The notes under the pieces were generated by a model. That model was not told the DNA's origin. It worked only from the letters and a program-made list of their open reading frames with translations, and ran no database searches. The translations under genes were made by a program, and so were the position numbers. From Gemmatimonadota bacterium (GTDB lineage: Bacteria > Gemmatimonadota > Gemmatimonadetes > Longimicrobiales > Gaopeijiaceae), in the NCBI GenBank assembly GCA_029262115.1, contig JAJCZZ010000031.1, positions 81,677-145,676 on the forward strand: a stretch of DNA of 64,000 nt. Reading direction: 5' to 3'. Below, piece by piece: positions 43,727 through 53,283 of the stretch; within the stretch, counting starts at the first letter, position 1; each line of letters starts with the position of its first letter.

Positions 43727-44572
43727 GTTGCTGCGGCTGCGCTTCGATACCTCATCGAGCAGCCGGAGTTCTTCCGCCGTCAGCGCCGACATACCCTCAG
43801 CGCTGATCTTGTCGAGGACGGCATCCACACGGTCGAGTAGCACCCGCTCGTCATCCGCGCCCCGGACGTCTGCCTTTGCGACCCGCCGCTCCGCTCGCTC
43901 TTCCCTCGGCACGATGGCGAGTCGCCGCCGCGGCGTGGCTCGCTTCGTGAGCGTCACAGGCCTCCGGCGTCCGGGACGCCAATCGCTCTTCAAATATGCG
44001 AACCCGGCCGCGAGGCCCCCCAGGTGCGCGAAGTGGGCCACGCCCCCGCCCCCGGAACCGGGATCGGACAGAGCACTCACCAAGCTGACGACGAACAGGA
44101 AGCCAACGAGCCACTTCGCCTTCACGGGAAAGATGCCCCACACGTAGATCGGCGCGTCGGGCCAGTTCATGGCGAAGGCGAGCATCACTCCGTAGACGGC
44201 CGCCGATGCTCCGACCACGGACGCCGGCAGGAAGAGATAGCTGAGCGCCACCCCACCCAATCCACAGATGAGATAGAACTTCAGGAACTCGCGCGAGCCC
44301 CACCGCCCCTCGAGGGGCGGGCCGAAAAAGAAGAGGACCAGCATGTTCAACGCGAGGTGCATGAAGCCCCCGTGGACGAACATGTAGGTCACCACGCCCC
44401 AGGGCCGTACGAAGATCCGGGTCGGCTGGAAGGCGAACCAATTGATGGCGTCCTCGAAGCCGATCAAGAGGGTCAGACCGAACGCCACGGCATTCGCGAT
44501 GAGCAACCGCTTCACCATCGGGGTGAGCATGCTACCGAAGCCAAATCCTGAACTTCTGTCGGTATAGGCCAT
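43724..44572 (-). CDS. Rhomboid-family intramembrane serine protease
   Basis: 282 residues with six hydrophobic helices. The family signature VTYMFVHGGFMHLALNML is intact; the catalytic Ser is Ser123 in VVGASAAVYG and the His is His183 in HFAHLGGLAAGF. The residue after Ser is Ala rather than the usual Gly (GxSG), a modest deviation. A cytoplasmic basic tail (RPGRRRPVTLTKRATPRRR) and a helical C-terminal domain (ERVLLDRVDAVLDKISAEGM, LTAEELRLLDEVSKR) follow, like the C-terminal extension (DUF6576) in many bacterial rhomboids. It cleaves membrane proteins within the bilayer; the substrate is unknown. Lies downstream of ddl. Confidence 0.92.
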   Translation of the reverse strand: MAYTDRSSGFGFGSMLTPMVKRLLIANAVAFGLTLLIGFEDAINWFAFQPTRIFVRPWGVVTYMFVHGGFMHLALNMLVLFFFGPPLEGRWGSREFLKFYLICGLGGVALSYLFLPASVVGASAAVYGVMLAFAMNWPDAPIYVWGIFPVKAKWLVGFLFVVSLVSALSDPGSGGGGVAHFAHLGGLAAGFAYLKSDWRPGRRRPVTLTKRATPRRRLAIVPREERAERRVAKADVRGADDERVLLDRVDAVLDKISAEGMSALTAEELRLLDEVSKRSRSN

Positions 44573-44665
44573 GACGTCTCGTCGCGTGTTGCCGGGGAAA
44601 GACTCAACCCCCGATTCCTCGGGCAGGTTCCGGCCGTTCTGCGAGCCCGCGGCCGATGCCTTCTC

Positions 44666-44682
44666 GCTCCCCCATGGGGAGC
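44666..44682 (-). terminator. Hairpin after ddl
   Basis: GCTCCCC (44666-44672), loop CAT, GGGGAGC (44676-44682), twenty bases past the ddl stop on the minus strand and ahead of the rhomboid start. No T-run; could be a terminator or attenuator. Confidence 0.4.
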
Positions 44683-44701
44683 CATGTGTTCACTACACTG
44701 A

Positions 44702-45718
44702 CTACGACGCTTTGATACGAGACCTTGCTGTGGCGGCCCGCACGATGCGATCACACAACGTGGAAAATTCGAGGCCGCCGGCGCGAGCTCCCTGCGGCAG
44801 CAGGCTGTTCGATGTCATGCCCGGCAAGGCGTTCGCTTCGAGACACCACGGGTTCCCGTCGGCGTCGATCATGAAGTCGACCCGCGAGTAGTCGCGCAGC
44901 CGGAGCGTCCGGTGAACCTCGAGCGCCAGCGTGCCGAGGTGGCGAGCCAGGTCGTCGGAGATGTCCGCCGGAAAGATCTCCTGGGCGAGCCCCGGTTGGT
45001 ACTTGCACTCGTAGTCGAACAACTCGTGTTCAGGCACGATCTCTCCGACGGGAAGCGTCTCGTCGCCAAGCACACCCACCGTGACCTCACGCCCCTGGAC
45101 GAACTGCTCGAAGAGCACCAGGTCATCCCACCCGTCGGATTCATCCAGCGCGTCATCCAACTCCGCCCGATCGTGGGCGAGCACGAGCCGCAGCGACGAT
45201 CCGCCTCCTGAAGCCTTCACGATCACGGGCAGTCCCAACCCGGCCTCCACCTCATCCGCGGAGCGGGGACCGCTCAACCACGCGGGCGTCGCGACACCCG
45301 CATCGCGGAGAAGTCGCTTGGTGACTTCCTTGTCCATGGCGAGCGAACATCCGAGTCGGTCGCTGCCGGTGAACGCGACCCCCGCAGCCTCGAGCACGGC
45401 CTGGATGGTGCCGTCCTCACCGGAGCCGCCGTGGAGCGCCATGAAGAACAGATCGACGTCCTCCAGTTCCGGCTCTCGAACCAGCCGTACGATACGCCCC
45501 GCGTCGAGCTCCTGCAGAGCACCCTTGAGCGGGGGGGCGTCACCGACGCCGCGCACGCGGATCTGCTCCTCTTCCTCCGCCGTGAGGATACCGTGCACGG
45601 TATCGATCGCGACCACGTCGTGGCCGGCCTCGCGCAAAGCAGCCGACACCTGGGAGCCCGACGCCAGCGAGACGTTCCGCTCGTCGGACGTGCCGCCCAT
45701 GAGGACACCGACGTTCAT
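44702..45718 (-). CDS. ddl: D-alanine--D-alanine ligase
   Basis: 338 residues from ATG 45718. An ATP-grasp ligase that joins two D-alanines for peptidoglycan precursors in the cytoplasm. Typical segments: VGVLMGGTSDERNVSLASG, FMALHGGSGEDGTIQAVLE, FTGSDRLGCSLAMDKEVTK, LPVIVKASGGGSSL, and RVDFMIDADGNPWCLEANALPGMT with the metal-binding Asp/Glu/Asn. The omega loop differs from the E. coli type, as in many phyla; relatives with other amino-acid pairs cannot be fully excluded, but GMTSNSLLPQGARA is normal for Ddl. Located 31 bp after the cystathionine beta-synthase gene, so probably cotranscribed. Confidence 0.92.
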   Translation of the reverse strand: MNVGVLMGGTSDERNVSLASGSQVSAALREAGHDVVAIDTVHGILTAEEEEQIRVRGVGDAPPLKGALQELDAGRIVRLVREPELEDVDLFFMALHGGSGEDGTIQAVLEAAGVAFTGSDRLGCSLAMDKEVTKRLLRDAGVATPAWLSGPRSADEVEAGLGLPVIVKASGGGSSLRLVLAHDRAELDDALDESDGWDDLVLFEQFVQGREVTVGVLGDETLPVGEIVPEHELFDYECKYQPGLAQEIFPADISDDLARHLGTLALEVHRTLRLRDYSRVDFMIDADGNPWCLEANALPGMTSNSLLPQGARAGGLEFSTLCDRIVRAATARSRIKAS

Positions 45719-45749
45719 CCGCCACTCCAGTCTGTTCGAGTGCACCCGC

Positions 45750-47141
45750 TCACGTGGACGCACCGGTCAGCGTGCGCACAACGTCGTACCGCGTCACGAT
45801 GCCACAGATCTCGCCGCCGTCCCGCATCAGGCACGCGTCGTTGCCACGCTGCAGCAGGCGGGTAACCTCTTCGGCGTCCACATGTCCTTCCAGCACCGGG
45901 TAGGGTGCCTTCATGATGGTTTCCACGGGCCCGCCGAGAACGTCCGGATCCGCGATTACCGCCGACATCAGGTCGTTCTCCGCGACCGACCCGACGCAGG
46001 CGCCGTCGCGAAGGACGGGGAGCTGGCCGATGTCGTGCGCCGTGATCGTCGACAGGGCCATCCGGACCGAGGTCGCGGGTTCCACGGAGATCACGCCTTC
46101 TCCACCGTCCCGCCGAGCGACCATCTCGCGGACACTCGTCCTCTGGGGCCGTGGCAGGAAGCCGTTCTCCCGCATCCAGTCGTCGTCGAAGCACTTGCTG
46201 AGGTAGTGTTCCCCCCAGTCGCAGAGGACCGCGACGATGAACGCATCCGGATCGTCCAACTGCTTGGCCAACTCGACCGCCGCGTGGACAATCAGGCCGG
46301 ACGAACCCCCGACGAACAGACCCTCTTCCCTCGTGAGCCGGCGGGCCATGAGGAAGGAATCGCCGTCGCTGACCGTCACGTAGTCGTCGACGACGGACAG
46401 GTCCAGGGCGCCGGGGATCTTGTCGTTTCCGAGCCCCTCCACCTTGTAGGGATGCCCCTCGACCTCCTCGCCCGTTCGGTGGAACGGACCGATCATGGAG
46501 CCGTCCGGATCGACGCCGACCACACGAACGTCCGGATTCTTCTCCTTGAGATATCGAGACGTGCCTGTGATGGTGCCGCCCGTCCCGGCGCCAGCGAGGA
46601 AGTGGGTGATGCGACCTTCGCTCTGCTCCCACAACTCCGGTCCGGTCGAATGAAAGTGGGCCTCGGGGTTGGCCTCGTTGTAGAACTGGTTGGCAAGAAC
46701 CGCGCCCGGTGTCGAAGCAGCGATGGTCTTCGCCTTCACCACATAGTTCTCCGGGTGATCGGGCGGTACGGCCGTCGGCGTGATGATGACTTCGGCGCCG
46801 AACGCCCGGAGAAGCTTCACCTTCTCGTGGCTCATCTTGTCGGGCATCGTGAACACACAGCGGTATCCGCGCGTCGCGGCCGCCATGGCCAGGGCCAACC
46901 CGGTGTTCCCGCTCGTGCCCTCCACGACGGTGCCACCCGGTCCAAGGCGGCCGTCGCGCTCGGCCGCTTCGATCATGGCCAGCCCGATCCGGTCCTTCAC
47001 CGAACCGCCCGGATTCATGAACTCGCACTTTCCGTAGACGGGCGTACGCGCGCCATCGACGACGGAGTTGAGGCGGACCAGTGGGGTCCACCCGATCATA
47101 TCGATGACGTTCTCATACGGGCGGCGGTGGCGCTCGGACAT
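45750..47141 (-). CDS. Cystathionine beta-synthase with CBS domain pair
   Basis: 463 residues. The fold-type II PLP domain has the Schiff-base Lys49 in NPGGSVKDR, SGNTGLALA for the carboxylate and the phosphate loop GAGTGGTITG. DPDGSMIGPF and WGEHYLSKCFDDDWM are typical of cystathionine beta-synthase rather than cysteine synthase. Two CBS motifs form a Bateman module at the C-terminus (VRMALSTITAHDIGQLPVL; VTRLLQRGNDACLMRDGG), likely binding an adenosyl ligand that tunes activity. It condenses serine (or O-acetylserine) with homocysteine. ATG 47141 is the only start giving the full domain. Upstream of ddl. Confidence 0.92.
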   Translation of the reverse strand: MSERHRRPYENVIDMIGWTPLVRLNSVVDGARTPVYGKCEFMNPGGSVKDRIGLAMIEAAERDGRLGPGGTVVEGTSGNTGLALAMAAATRGYRCVFTMPDKMSHEKVKLLRAFGAEVIITPTAVPPDHPENYVVKAKTIAASTPGAVLANQFYNEANPEAHFHSTGPELWEQSEGRITHFLAGAGTGGTITGTSRYLKEKNPDVRVVGVDPDGSMIGPFHRTGEEVEGHPYKVEGLGNDKIPGALDLSVVDDYVTVSDGDSFLMARRLTREEGLFVGGSSGLIVHAAVELAKQLDDPDAFIVAVLCDWGEHYLSKCFDDDWMRENGFLPRPQRTSVREMVARRDGGEGVISVEPATSVRMALSTITAHDIGQLPVLRDGACVGSVAENDLMSAVIADPDVLGGPVETIMKAPYPVLEGHVDAEEVTRLLQRGNDACLMRDGGEICGIVTRYDVVRTLTGAST

Positions 47142-47239
47142 CGGCTGGATTCCTGGGGCGGCGGAGGATGTGGTCGGAAAGCGTAGCGACCGCTCTGGGG
47201 GGAATCCAGTGTGACGCCCGTCGGCGCCGGTTCAGCCCG

Positions 47240-47938
47240 CTAGGCGTCAGCGAGCAGCCGCTCCACGTCCGCCTCGGCGGCGAGCCGCTCCAGGACCTGA
47301 TCGGCCTCGCTCCGCAGGAGGGCCACGGCCGCGCTGTCCCGTTGCAGGACGGCGCGGTGCAAGCGCTCCAGCGCGGTGAGGAGTTCGCCTTCGCGGGCGT
47401 CCAGGAAGTCCAATACATCCGAGAGCGACCGCTCGCTCCGGTCGGAGCGAGTGGCTCCCGCCACGCGTGCCTGGCGCATCAACTCGACCGTGCGCCGATC
47501 GCGTGACGTCACCCGGAGCGCGTGAAGGAGCCGTGCCGCAGACTCACGCGAATCGCGATCCGCCGACGGGTGGCGGACGATTCGACCGGCCATCTCCGTG
47601 CCGACCTGCACCTGCGGGTGCACCGACGCGCCCGCGCCTTCGAGCGCATGTTCCACGCGCAGTTCGTCCCACCGTTTGAGGATCGCCCGGGCGAGTCGGG
47701 GGGAGCGGGCCAGCGGCACGAAGTACATGGCCAGAAGTCCCGCCAGGAAGAGGAAGAGCCACGAGAGCGGGAGCATCACGCCTTGGTCCACCACGAGCAT
47801 CCAGTACCACACGGTGCCGACCATACCGAACACGCCCAGACCAAGACCCCACGTGCGGACCTCCAGCTCGGCGGCGCGCACCGGCTCCGGCTTCTCCGCC
47901 TCGTCGTCGAAGATGTCGATCAGCAGATCTTCGTCCAT
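47240..47938 (-). CDS. Hypothetical membrane protein with helical C-terminus
   Basis: 232 residues from ATG 47938, chosen because GGAGGAAC lies just before it (an ATG at 47950 would cover that site). The N-terminus is acidic (MDEDLLIDIFDDEAEKPEP), then two transmembrane helices (GLGLGVFGMVGTVWYWMLVV; LSWLFLFLAGLLAMYFVPLA). The rest is cytoplasmic, helical and highly charged, ending in a coiled-coil-like stretch (EGELLTALERLHRAVLQRD). I do not recognise a family. It sits alone between the TonB-C lipoprotein and the cystathionine beta-synthase genes, all on the minus strand. Confidence 0.7.
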   Translation of the reverse strand: MDEDLLIDIFDDEAEKPEPVRAAELEVRTWGLGLGVFGMVGTVWYWMLVVDQGVMLPLSWLFLFLAGLLAMYFVPLARSPRLARAILKRWDELRVEHALEGAGASVHPQVQVGTEMAGRIVRHPSADRDSRESAARLLHALRVTSRDRRTVELMRQARVAGATRSDRSERSLSDVLDFLDAREGELLTALERLHRAVLQRDSAAVALLRSEADQVLERLAAEADVERLLADA

Positions 47939-48013
47939 CGTTCCTCCCATGGTGACCCCACCCGACGCCTGCCTGGCGCCTCGACCCACCCCCCTGGACA
48001 GGTCGACTCCCCC

Positions 48014-48397
48014 CTACATCGACACGCCCAGCGTGTCGGGTCGCGGTTTCTTCGAAAAGTGCACGGGGACCTTCGCCCAGACCTCGATGCGCTTCCCATC
48101 CTGTCGAGCGGGCCGGAAGCGAAGATCACGCGCCCCCGCCACGGCGGCCGAGTCGAACGCGGGATGCCCCGACGACTCGAGCACCTCGACCTCCCGCACC
48201 CCTCCGGTATCGCTCACTCGCACCCGGAGAAGCGTCTGACCCTCCATGTCCTGGTCCCAGAGCTGAATCGGGTAGTCGATTGGAAGCTGTCCATACAAAG
48301 GCGCAGGCTGCTCGATTTCCCCTTCGACTCCGCAGCCCACCAAGGCCCCCGCAATAACGGCGACCACCAGGAGGCCACGTGAATTCCGTCCGCTCAC
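48014..48397 (-). CDS. TonB C-terminal domain lipoprotein
   Basis: 127 residues from a GTG in GTGA overlap with the mutS stop. The lipobox is ALVGC with Cys22. The rest is one TonB C-terminal fold: YPIQLWDQDMEGQTLLRVRVSDTGGV, VREVEVLESSGHPAFDSAAVAGA and LRFRPARQDGKRIEVWAKVPVHF. It lacks the long Pro-rich spacer and the inner-membrane anchor of TonB, so it is probably an outer-envelope TonB-like domain binding another protein rather than an energy transducer. The coupling to mutS is likely incidental packing. Confidence 0.85.
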   Translation of the reverse strand: MSGRNSRGLLVVAVIAGALVGCGVEGEIEQPAPLYGQLPIDYPIQLWDQDMEGQTLLRVRVSDTGGVREVEVLESSGHPAFDSAAVAGARDLRFRPARQDGKRIEVWAKVPVHFSKKPRPDTLGVSM

Positions 48398-51012
48398 GGT
48401 CGATCTCCACCGGCGTCGCGGATCAACGAATAGATCAAGTCCAGGGCCTCTCGTGGCGTAAGCCCGTCTGCGTCCACGGCACGAAGCCGGGAAACGACGG
48501 GGTGTTCGGCGACAAACATGGAAAGCTGGTCAGGCGGCGCTTCCGAGGCCGGACGGAGCGCACCGTACCTCCCCAGACCTTCGCCGCCGTGGCTATGTGT
48601 TCCTTCCAACTCCTCCAAAAGTTCCCGGGCGCGGGCCACCACCCCGGGCGGGAGACCCGCCAGTCGAGCGACCTGGATGCCGTAGGAACGGTCCGCCCCA
48701 CCATCGACGAGCCGGCGGAGGAATACGATGTCCTCACCCGCCTCGCGCACGAGGACGTTCATGTTCTTGACCCCGGGAAGGAGGTCTCCCAGTTGGGTGA
48801 GCTCGTGGTAGTGCGTGGCGAAGACGGTCTTGCACCCGAGGACCTCGTGGACGTGTTCGGTCACCGCCCACGCGATGGAGACACCGTCGTACGTGGACGT
48901 ACCCCGACCGATCTCGTCGAGAAGCACCAGGCTGCGATCCGTTGCGCCATGGACGATGGCCGCCGTCTCGCTCATTTCGACCATGAACGTGGACTGCCCG
49001 CGTGCCAGATTATCGGAAGCGCCGACACGGGTGAAGATCCGGTCGGCGACCGGCAGGCGAGCACGGTCGGCCGGAACGAACGAACCGATCTGCGCCAGAA
49101 GCTGGATGAGCCCCACCTGGCGGAGCACGGTGCTCTTCCCCGCCATGTTCGGACCGGTCAGCACCACGATCCAGCCGTCCTGGTCCAGCACGAGATCGTT
49201 CGGAATGAACTCCTCGCGGGGCATCATGGTCTCCACTACGGGGTGACGCCCCGCGTCGATCTCCAGGTCGAAGCCCGTGTGGACGTCTGGGCGTACGTAG
49301 GCTCGAACCACGGCCACCTCGGCGAAGGTGCTCAGCAGATCGAGCCAGGCTAGACGCTCCGCCGTCTCCTGGATGCGCGTGACCTGACTGGAGACCTCCG
49401 TGCGGAGCCGTCCGAACAGCTCGGTCTCGAGTTGGTTGATCCGATCCTCCGCCCCGAAGACCTTTTCTTCCCACTCCTTCAGCTCCGGCGTGAAGTACCG
49501 CTCGGCGTTGGTGAGCGTCTGTTTGCGTACGAAGTCGTCGGGGACCCGGTCGAGATTCGACTTCGTCACCTCCAGGTAGTACCCGAACACCTTGTTGAAG
49601 CCGACCTTGAGCGAACCGATACCCGTCCGCTCCCGTTCGCGGGTCTGGAGGGCCGCAATGAAGTCGCGAGCCCCATCGCGGACCTCTCGAAGATCGTCCA
49701 GTTCGTCCGACCACCCGGTCCGTACGACGCCGCCGTCCTGAAGCGTCGCTGGGGGATTGTCGGAAAGGGCCGCCTCCAACATCTCCAGCAGGTCGGGCAG
49801 GCAGTCGATTCCCGCACCTGCGCCGGTGAGAAGGGCCGCCTGCGCGCCGGTGGCGGCGTCGCGGATGGACGGCAGGCGCTGCAACGACCGCCGCAGGCCC
49901 CCGAGGTCCCTCGGCGCCACACGACCGGTGCCGATCTTGCCCGCCAAGCGCTCGAGGTCGGTGATCCCCGAAAGGGCGTCACGAACCGCGGCCCGTCGCT
50001 CCGGGTTGTCTGCGAGCTCCCCCACGGCGGTCTGACGCGCCCAGATTTCCTCGGGTACCACGAGAGGTTCCAGAACGCATCCGCGAAGAAGCCGCGCCCC
50101 CATCGACGTCGTGGTCGCGTCCAGAACGCTCAGGAGCGTCCCTCCCTCTTCTCCCGCCCGGAGCGGCTCCACGAGTTCGAGGTTTCTGCGAGTCATCTCA
50201 TCGAGGAGCATCGAGCGACCCGGGCGCTCGATGCGGACCGGTCGCAGGTGCGAGATACCGGCCGGCCGGATCTCCGCGAGGTATTGGACCAGCGATCCGG
50301 CGGCTCGCACCAACAGGGCATCGTCGGACTGGAAGCCGAAGCCGTCCAGCGACTGGACGGCGTATACGCGCCGCAACTCCTCGCCGCACACGTCCTCCTC
50401 GAACATCCAGCCGTCCCGGACTGTGAGCGCCGCGCCGCGCGTGTGGTCGTCGGGAAGGTCGAGGCCGCGGGGAAGGAGGAGCTCCGACGCCTCGAGGCGA
50501 CCCAACTCCGCGCGGAGTTCTGAACGGGGCACCGAGCGCACGCTCAGGACTCCGGTGGACACGTCGAGCGCGGCCACCCCCACGTGTGCCCCGGACGCGC
50601 GGTCCCCGACCGGCGGCACGACGGCCACCACGAAGTTGTTGCGTCGCTCCGCGAGGAGGTTGTCCGCCACCACCGTGCCCGGGGTGATGGTCTCGGTGAC
50701 CTCCCGCTTCACAATCCCCTTCGCCTGGGAAGGATCCTCGACTTGATCGCAGATGGCCACCCGGCGGCCGAGCTTGACCAGCCGCCCCAGATAGTCGTCC
50801 AGCGCCTTGGCCGGCACGCCCGCCAGCGGGACCTTCGCGGCCGCTCCGTTGTTGCGCGACGTAAGCGTCAGCCCGAGAAGGCGGGCGCCTTCCTCCGCGT
50901 CGGAGTGGAACAGCTCGAAGAAGTCGCCCACCCGAAAGAACAGGAGCGCGTCACGGTGGCGCGACTTCGCGTCGCGCCACTGCTGCATGAGAGGAGTATC
51001 GTCGCCGGCCAT
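48394..51012 (-). CDS. mutS: DNA mismatch repair protein MutS
   Basis: 872 residues, standard MutS1 length. Mismatch-binding domain with the Phe-x-Glu motif in LFFRVGDFFELF; connector, lever and clamp; ATPase with Walker A VLTGPNMAGKSTVLRQ, signature region STFMVEMSETAAI, Walker B LVLLDEIGRGTSTYDG and the HYHEL His. It recognises mispairs and slides as an ATP clamp, recruiting MutL, which is not in this window. The start follows from MAGDDTPLMQQW, near the family's usual N-terminus. The stop overlaps the TonB-C lipoprotein's start. Confidence 0.98.
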   Translation of the reverse strand: MAGDDTPLMQQWRDAKSRHRDALLFFRVGDFFELFHSDAEEGARLLGLTLTSRNNGAAAKVPLAGVPAKALDDYLGRLVKLGRRVAICDQVEDPSQAKGIVKREVTETITPGTVVADNLLAERRNNFVVAVVPPVGDRASGAHVGVAALDVSTGVLSVRSVPRSELRAELGRLEASELLLPRGLDLPDDHTRGAALTVRDGWMFEEDVCGEELRRVYAVQSLDGFGFQSDDALLVRAAGSLVQYLAEIRPAGISHLRPVRIERPGRSMLLDEMTRRNLELVEPLRAGEEGGTLLSVLDATTTSMGARLLRGCVLEPLVVPEEIWARQTAVGELADNPERRAAVRDALSGITDLERLAGKIGTGRVAPRDLGGLRRSLQRLPSIRDAATGAQAALLTGAGAGIDCLPDLLEMLEAALSDNPPATLQDGGVVRTGWSDELDDLREVRDGARDFIAALQTRERERTGIGSLKVGFNKVFGYYLEVTKSNLDRVPDDFVRKQTLTNAERYFTPELKEWEEKVFGAEDRINQLETELFGRLRTEVSSQVTRIQETAERLAWLDLLSTFAEVAVVRAYVRPDVHTGFDLEIDAGRHPVVETMMPREEFIPNDLVLDQDGWIVVLTGPNMAGKSTVLRQVGLIQLLAQIGSFVPADRARLPVADRIFTRVGASDNLARGQSTFMVEMSETAAIVHGATDRSLVLLDEIGRGTSTYDGVSIAWAVTEHVHEVLGCKTVFATHYHELTQLGDLLPGVKNMNVLVREAGEDIVFLRRLVDGGADRSYGIQVARLAGLPPGVVARARELLEELEGTHSHGGEGLGRYGALRPASEAPPDQLSMFVAEHPVVSRLRAVDADGLTPREALDLIYSLIRDAGGDRP

Positions 51013-51159
51013 GGCGCTTCGACGGAGATGGAAACATACAGAGCCCGCGCCCCGTCGGACCAGACGAGTGGGGCGGGGCTCCCGTGTCGTGATGACGCTC
51101 GAACGATACCCGGGGGCGTGGCCGGGATCAACCGAGCCGATGGCCCCGGAGTGGGAAGC

Positions 51160-53253
51160 TCATCGCCGCGCGCGCAGCCTCGCGAGAGCCGCCGGAGCAT
51201 CCACGAGGCCTGCGCCGGTCCGGTCATCGACGCCCGTCGGCGGAAGGTCACGCGCGGTGTCGATCAAGATCTGCCGGAGCTCCCACGGCGATACGTCCGG
51301 GTCGGCTTCGAGCAGAAGCGCGATAACGCCCACGAGATGAGGGGCCGCGAAGGAGTTTCCGCGAAACTGCTCGGTTGCCTGGCGCCCTTCCAGGTCCGGG
51401 ACCACGACGTCGGCGTTGACCGTGGTCAGGTCGGGCTTGGCGACCGTCCCGTCGTGGTAGTCCTGGGTGTTCCACTCGACGGGCCCGCCGCTCGAGAACG
51501 TCGGGCGGGTCATGGTGCTGTCGACGCCGGCGACGCCGAACACCGCCAGCGGAATGTCCTCGGGCGTCCGCATCTGGATCGGGACTTCAGCGTAGGCGGG
51601 GCTGGACGGATCGCCGAAGTTCCCGGCGCCCGACACGAAGAACAGCCCCGCGAGGGCGCCGTGCTCGAGCATCTTCCTGAAGTGACTGCGCGTCTCGCCG
51701 AGGCCGGGATAAGAGAAACTCATGCCGTAGACGTCCATGTCCTCCGTCAGTGCCCACTGGACGGCTTGGTGGAAGTTGCGCACGGCCATGACCGGAGCCC
51801 ACCGCGCCTCGGGCGCGATGCCGACCTGGACCCCGGAATCGAGGGTCGCACCCCCCGCCGCGATCGCGGCCACCGCATTGCCGTGGATGAGCTCGTCGCG
51901 GACGACCGCCGGGCGGTTGACGGCGGGTGTGCCCGCGTCGAACTGAAAGCCGTGCACGTCGTCGACGAATCCGTTTCGGTCGTCGTCCACGCCGTTCCCC
52001 GGGACCTCGTCCGGGTTACGCCAGATCGAAGGACGAATCACGGGCATGTCGAGTTGGAAGCCCCCGTCGTGGACGACAATGCCGACGCCGTGGCCGGTCA
52101 AACCCTCCGCCCACAGCTCCGGCACCCCCAGCGCCCTCAGGTTCCATGGCGGACGCGCCGCGGACGCGTCGAAGGGGGGTGAGTCGACCGCTTCAACCCA
52201 GAGCGGCCCGCGGGCATCCGGCTGCGGGAACGCTCGATCCGGCATCCCCCTGAATACGCGTGCGACACCCGGCACGTCAGCGAACAGGTTGGGATCCGCC
52301 CTTCGGTCCAGAGCGCACACCGCGCCGTTCACGATCCACATCGGCTCGCACACGCCGACCCGACCGGCGCCGCGAAGTGCATTGAGCGCAGGAGAAGCCT
52401 TCGCCCAGGACTCCTCGGACAAGGCCCGCAACGTGGCCACCACACGCCGCCGCGCTTCGGATCGAGGCAACCCGGCCAACTCGGCGGCCACTTCGGCGTA
52501 TGGGCGCGCCCCTGACAGAAGTTGCACGTCGAACCAGATGACGGCTGTCTCGGTCCAATCATCGGCGCCGGTCAGGAGGAAGTGACCCGGCTCCCCAAAG
52601 TCGTCCGCGACCCACAAGGCGGACTCGGCCAGGCCCGGCGCAATGCTGTCGAAACCGACGGCAGCGGCATCACGCCTCCACACGTCTCTCAAAACCTCGA
52701 CCCATTCGCCGTCGCGAAGCATGAGGGTGACGGCGAGGAAGCTCCCGTTCTCGACCGGGTGGAAGACGTCGCGGATCTCCACAGCGCCCTGAGAGCCCCA
52801 CCCACGGTACTCGGTCACCAGCGTGCGACCGTCGACGATCACCCGTCCGGTAGCGGCGCGACCCCCCGGGCTGAAGCCGTGGTAGTAGGTCTCCTCTTTG
52901 CCGGGGTCCCACCCCTTGAAGCCCTTCCACAAAACCACCGCCTGGCCGTCGTCGAAGTGCTGCGTAATGAGCATCTCAGCCGTCGTACGGGCGGGGTCGA
53001 ACCACTCCAATCGGTAGACGAAGTGAAAGCCGCGGCCGGCGGGCGTCGTCCGGGATTCCGACCGCCACACGCCGCTGTAATTGTCGAGCGTGTCCAGCGC
53101 CTCGGAACGATTCTCGTCCAGCGCGGCCGTTCCCTGCTGGGCAAAGAGGCCCGGTCCGACCACCACCAGGGCCGCTGCGCACGCCACGACGAGTCCCATC
53201 CACCGCCGCCCTGCTGAGGCCCTTTGTGTTCCGTTTGCCCGTCCCATTCCCAT
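51160..53253 (-). CDS. Secreted subtilisin-like serine peptidase (S8)
   Basis: 697 residues with a signal peptide ending near LFAQQ. Residues about 30-270 form an uncharacterised beta-rich domain (SGVWRSESRTTPAGRGFHFVYRL-like, split motifs with many Trp), perhaps a binding or chaperone region. The S8 domain covers about 330-697: Asp in GIVVHDGGF, His in IHGNAVAAIAAGG, oxyanion Asn in VSGAGNFG and Ser in RGNSFAAPHLVG, each varying slightly from the subtilisin consensus but with all catalytic residues kept. Two start codons (53253, 53247) follow GGAGGGG. It ends 30 bp from the permease gene in the same direction. Confidence 0.9.
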   Translation of the reverse strand: MGMGRANGTQRASAGRRWMGLVVACAAALVVVGPGLFAQQGTAALDENRSEALDTLDNYSGVWRSESRTTPAGRGFHFVYRLEWFDPARTTAEMLITQHFDDGQAVVLWKGFKGWDPGKEETYYHGFSPGGRAATGRVIVDGRTLVTEYRGWGSQGAVEIRDVFHPVENGSFLAVTLMLRDGEWVEVLRDVWRRDAAAVGFDSIAPGLAESALWVADDFGEPGHFLLTGADDWTETAVIWFDVQLLSGARPYAEVAAELAGLPRSEARRRVVATLRALSEESWAKASPALNALRGAGRVGVCEPMWIVNGAVCALDRRADPNLFADVPGVARVFRGMPDRAFPQPDARGPLWVEAVDSPPFDASAARPPWNLRALGVPELWAEGLTGHGVGIVVHDGGFQLDMPVIRPSIWRNPDEVPGNGVDDDRNGFVDDVHGFQFDAGTPAVNRPAVVRDELIHGNAVAAIAAGGATLDSGVQVGIAPEARWAPVMAVRNFHQAVQWALTEDMDVYGMSFSYPGLGETRSHFRKMLEHGALAGLFFVSGAGNFGDPSSPAYAEVPIQMRTPEDIPLAVFGVAGVDSTMTRPTFSSGGPVEWNTQDYHDGTVAKPDLTTVNADVVVPDLEGRQATEQFRGNSFAAPHLVGVIALLLEADPDVSPWELRQILIDTARDLPPTGVDDRTGAGLVDAPAALARLRARR

Positions 53254-53283
53254 CCCCTCCTCTCGAGTTCCGTTCGCTACCGC

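Noticed and set aside
45715..47091. 458-codon minus-strand frame over the cystathionine beta-synthase gene
   Set aside because: Low-complexity Gly/Arg reading; the PLP and CBS motifs are in the adjacent frame.
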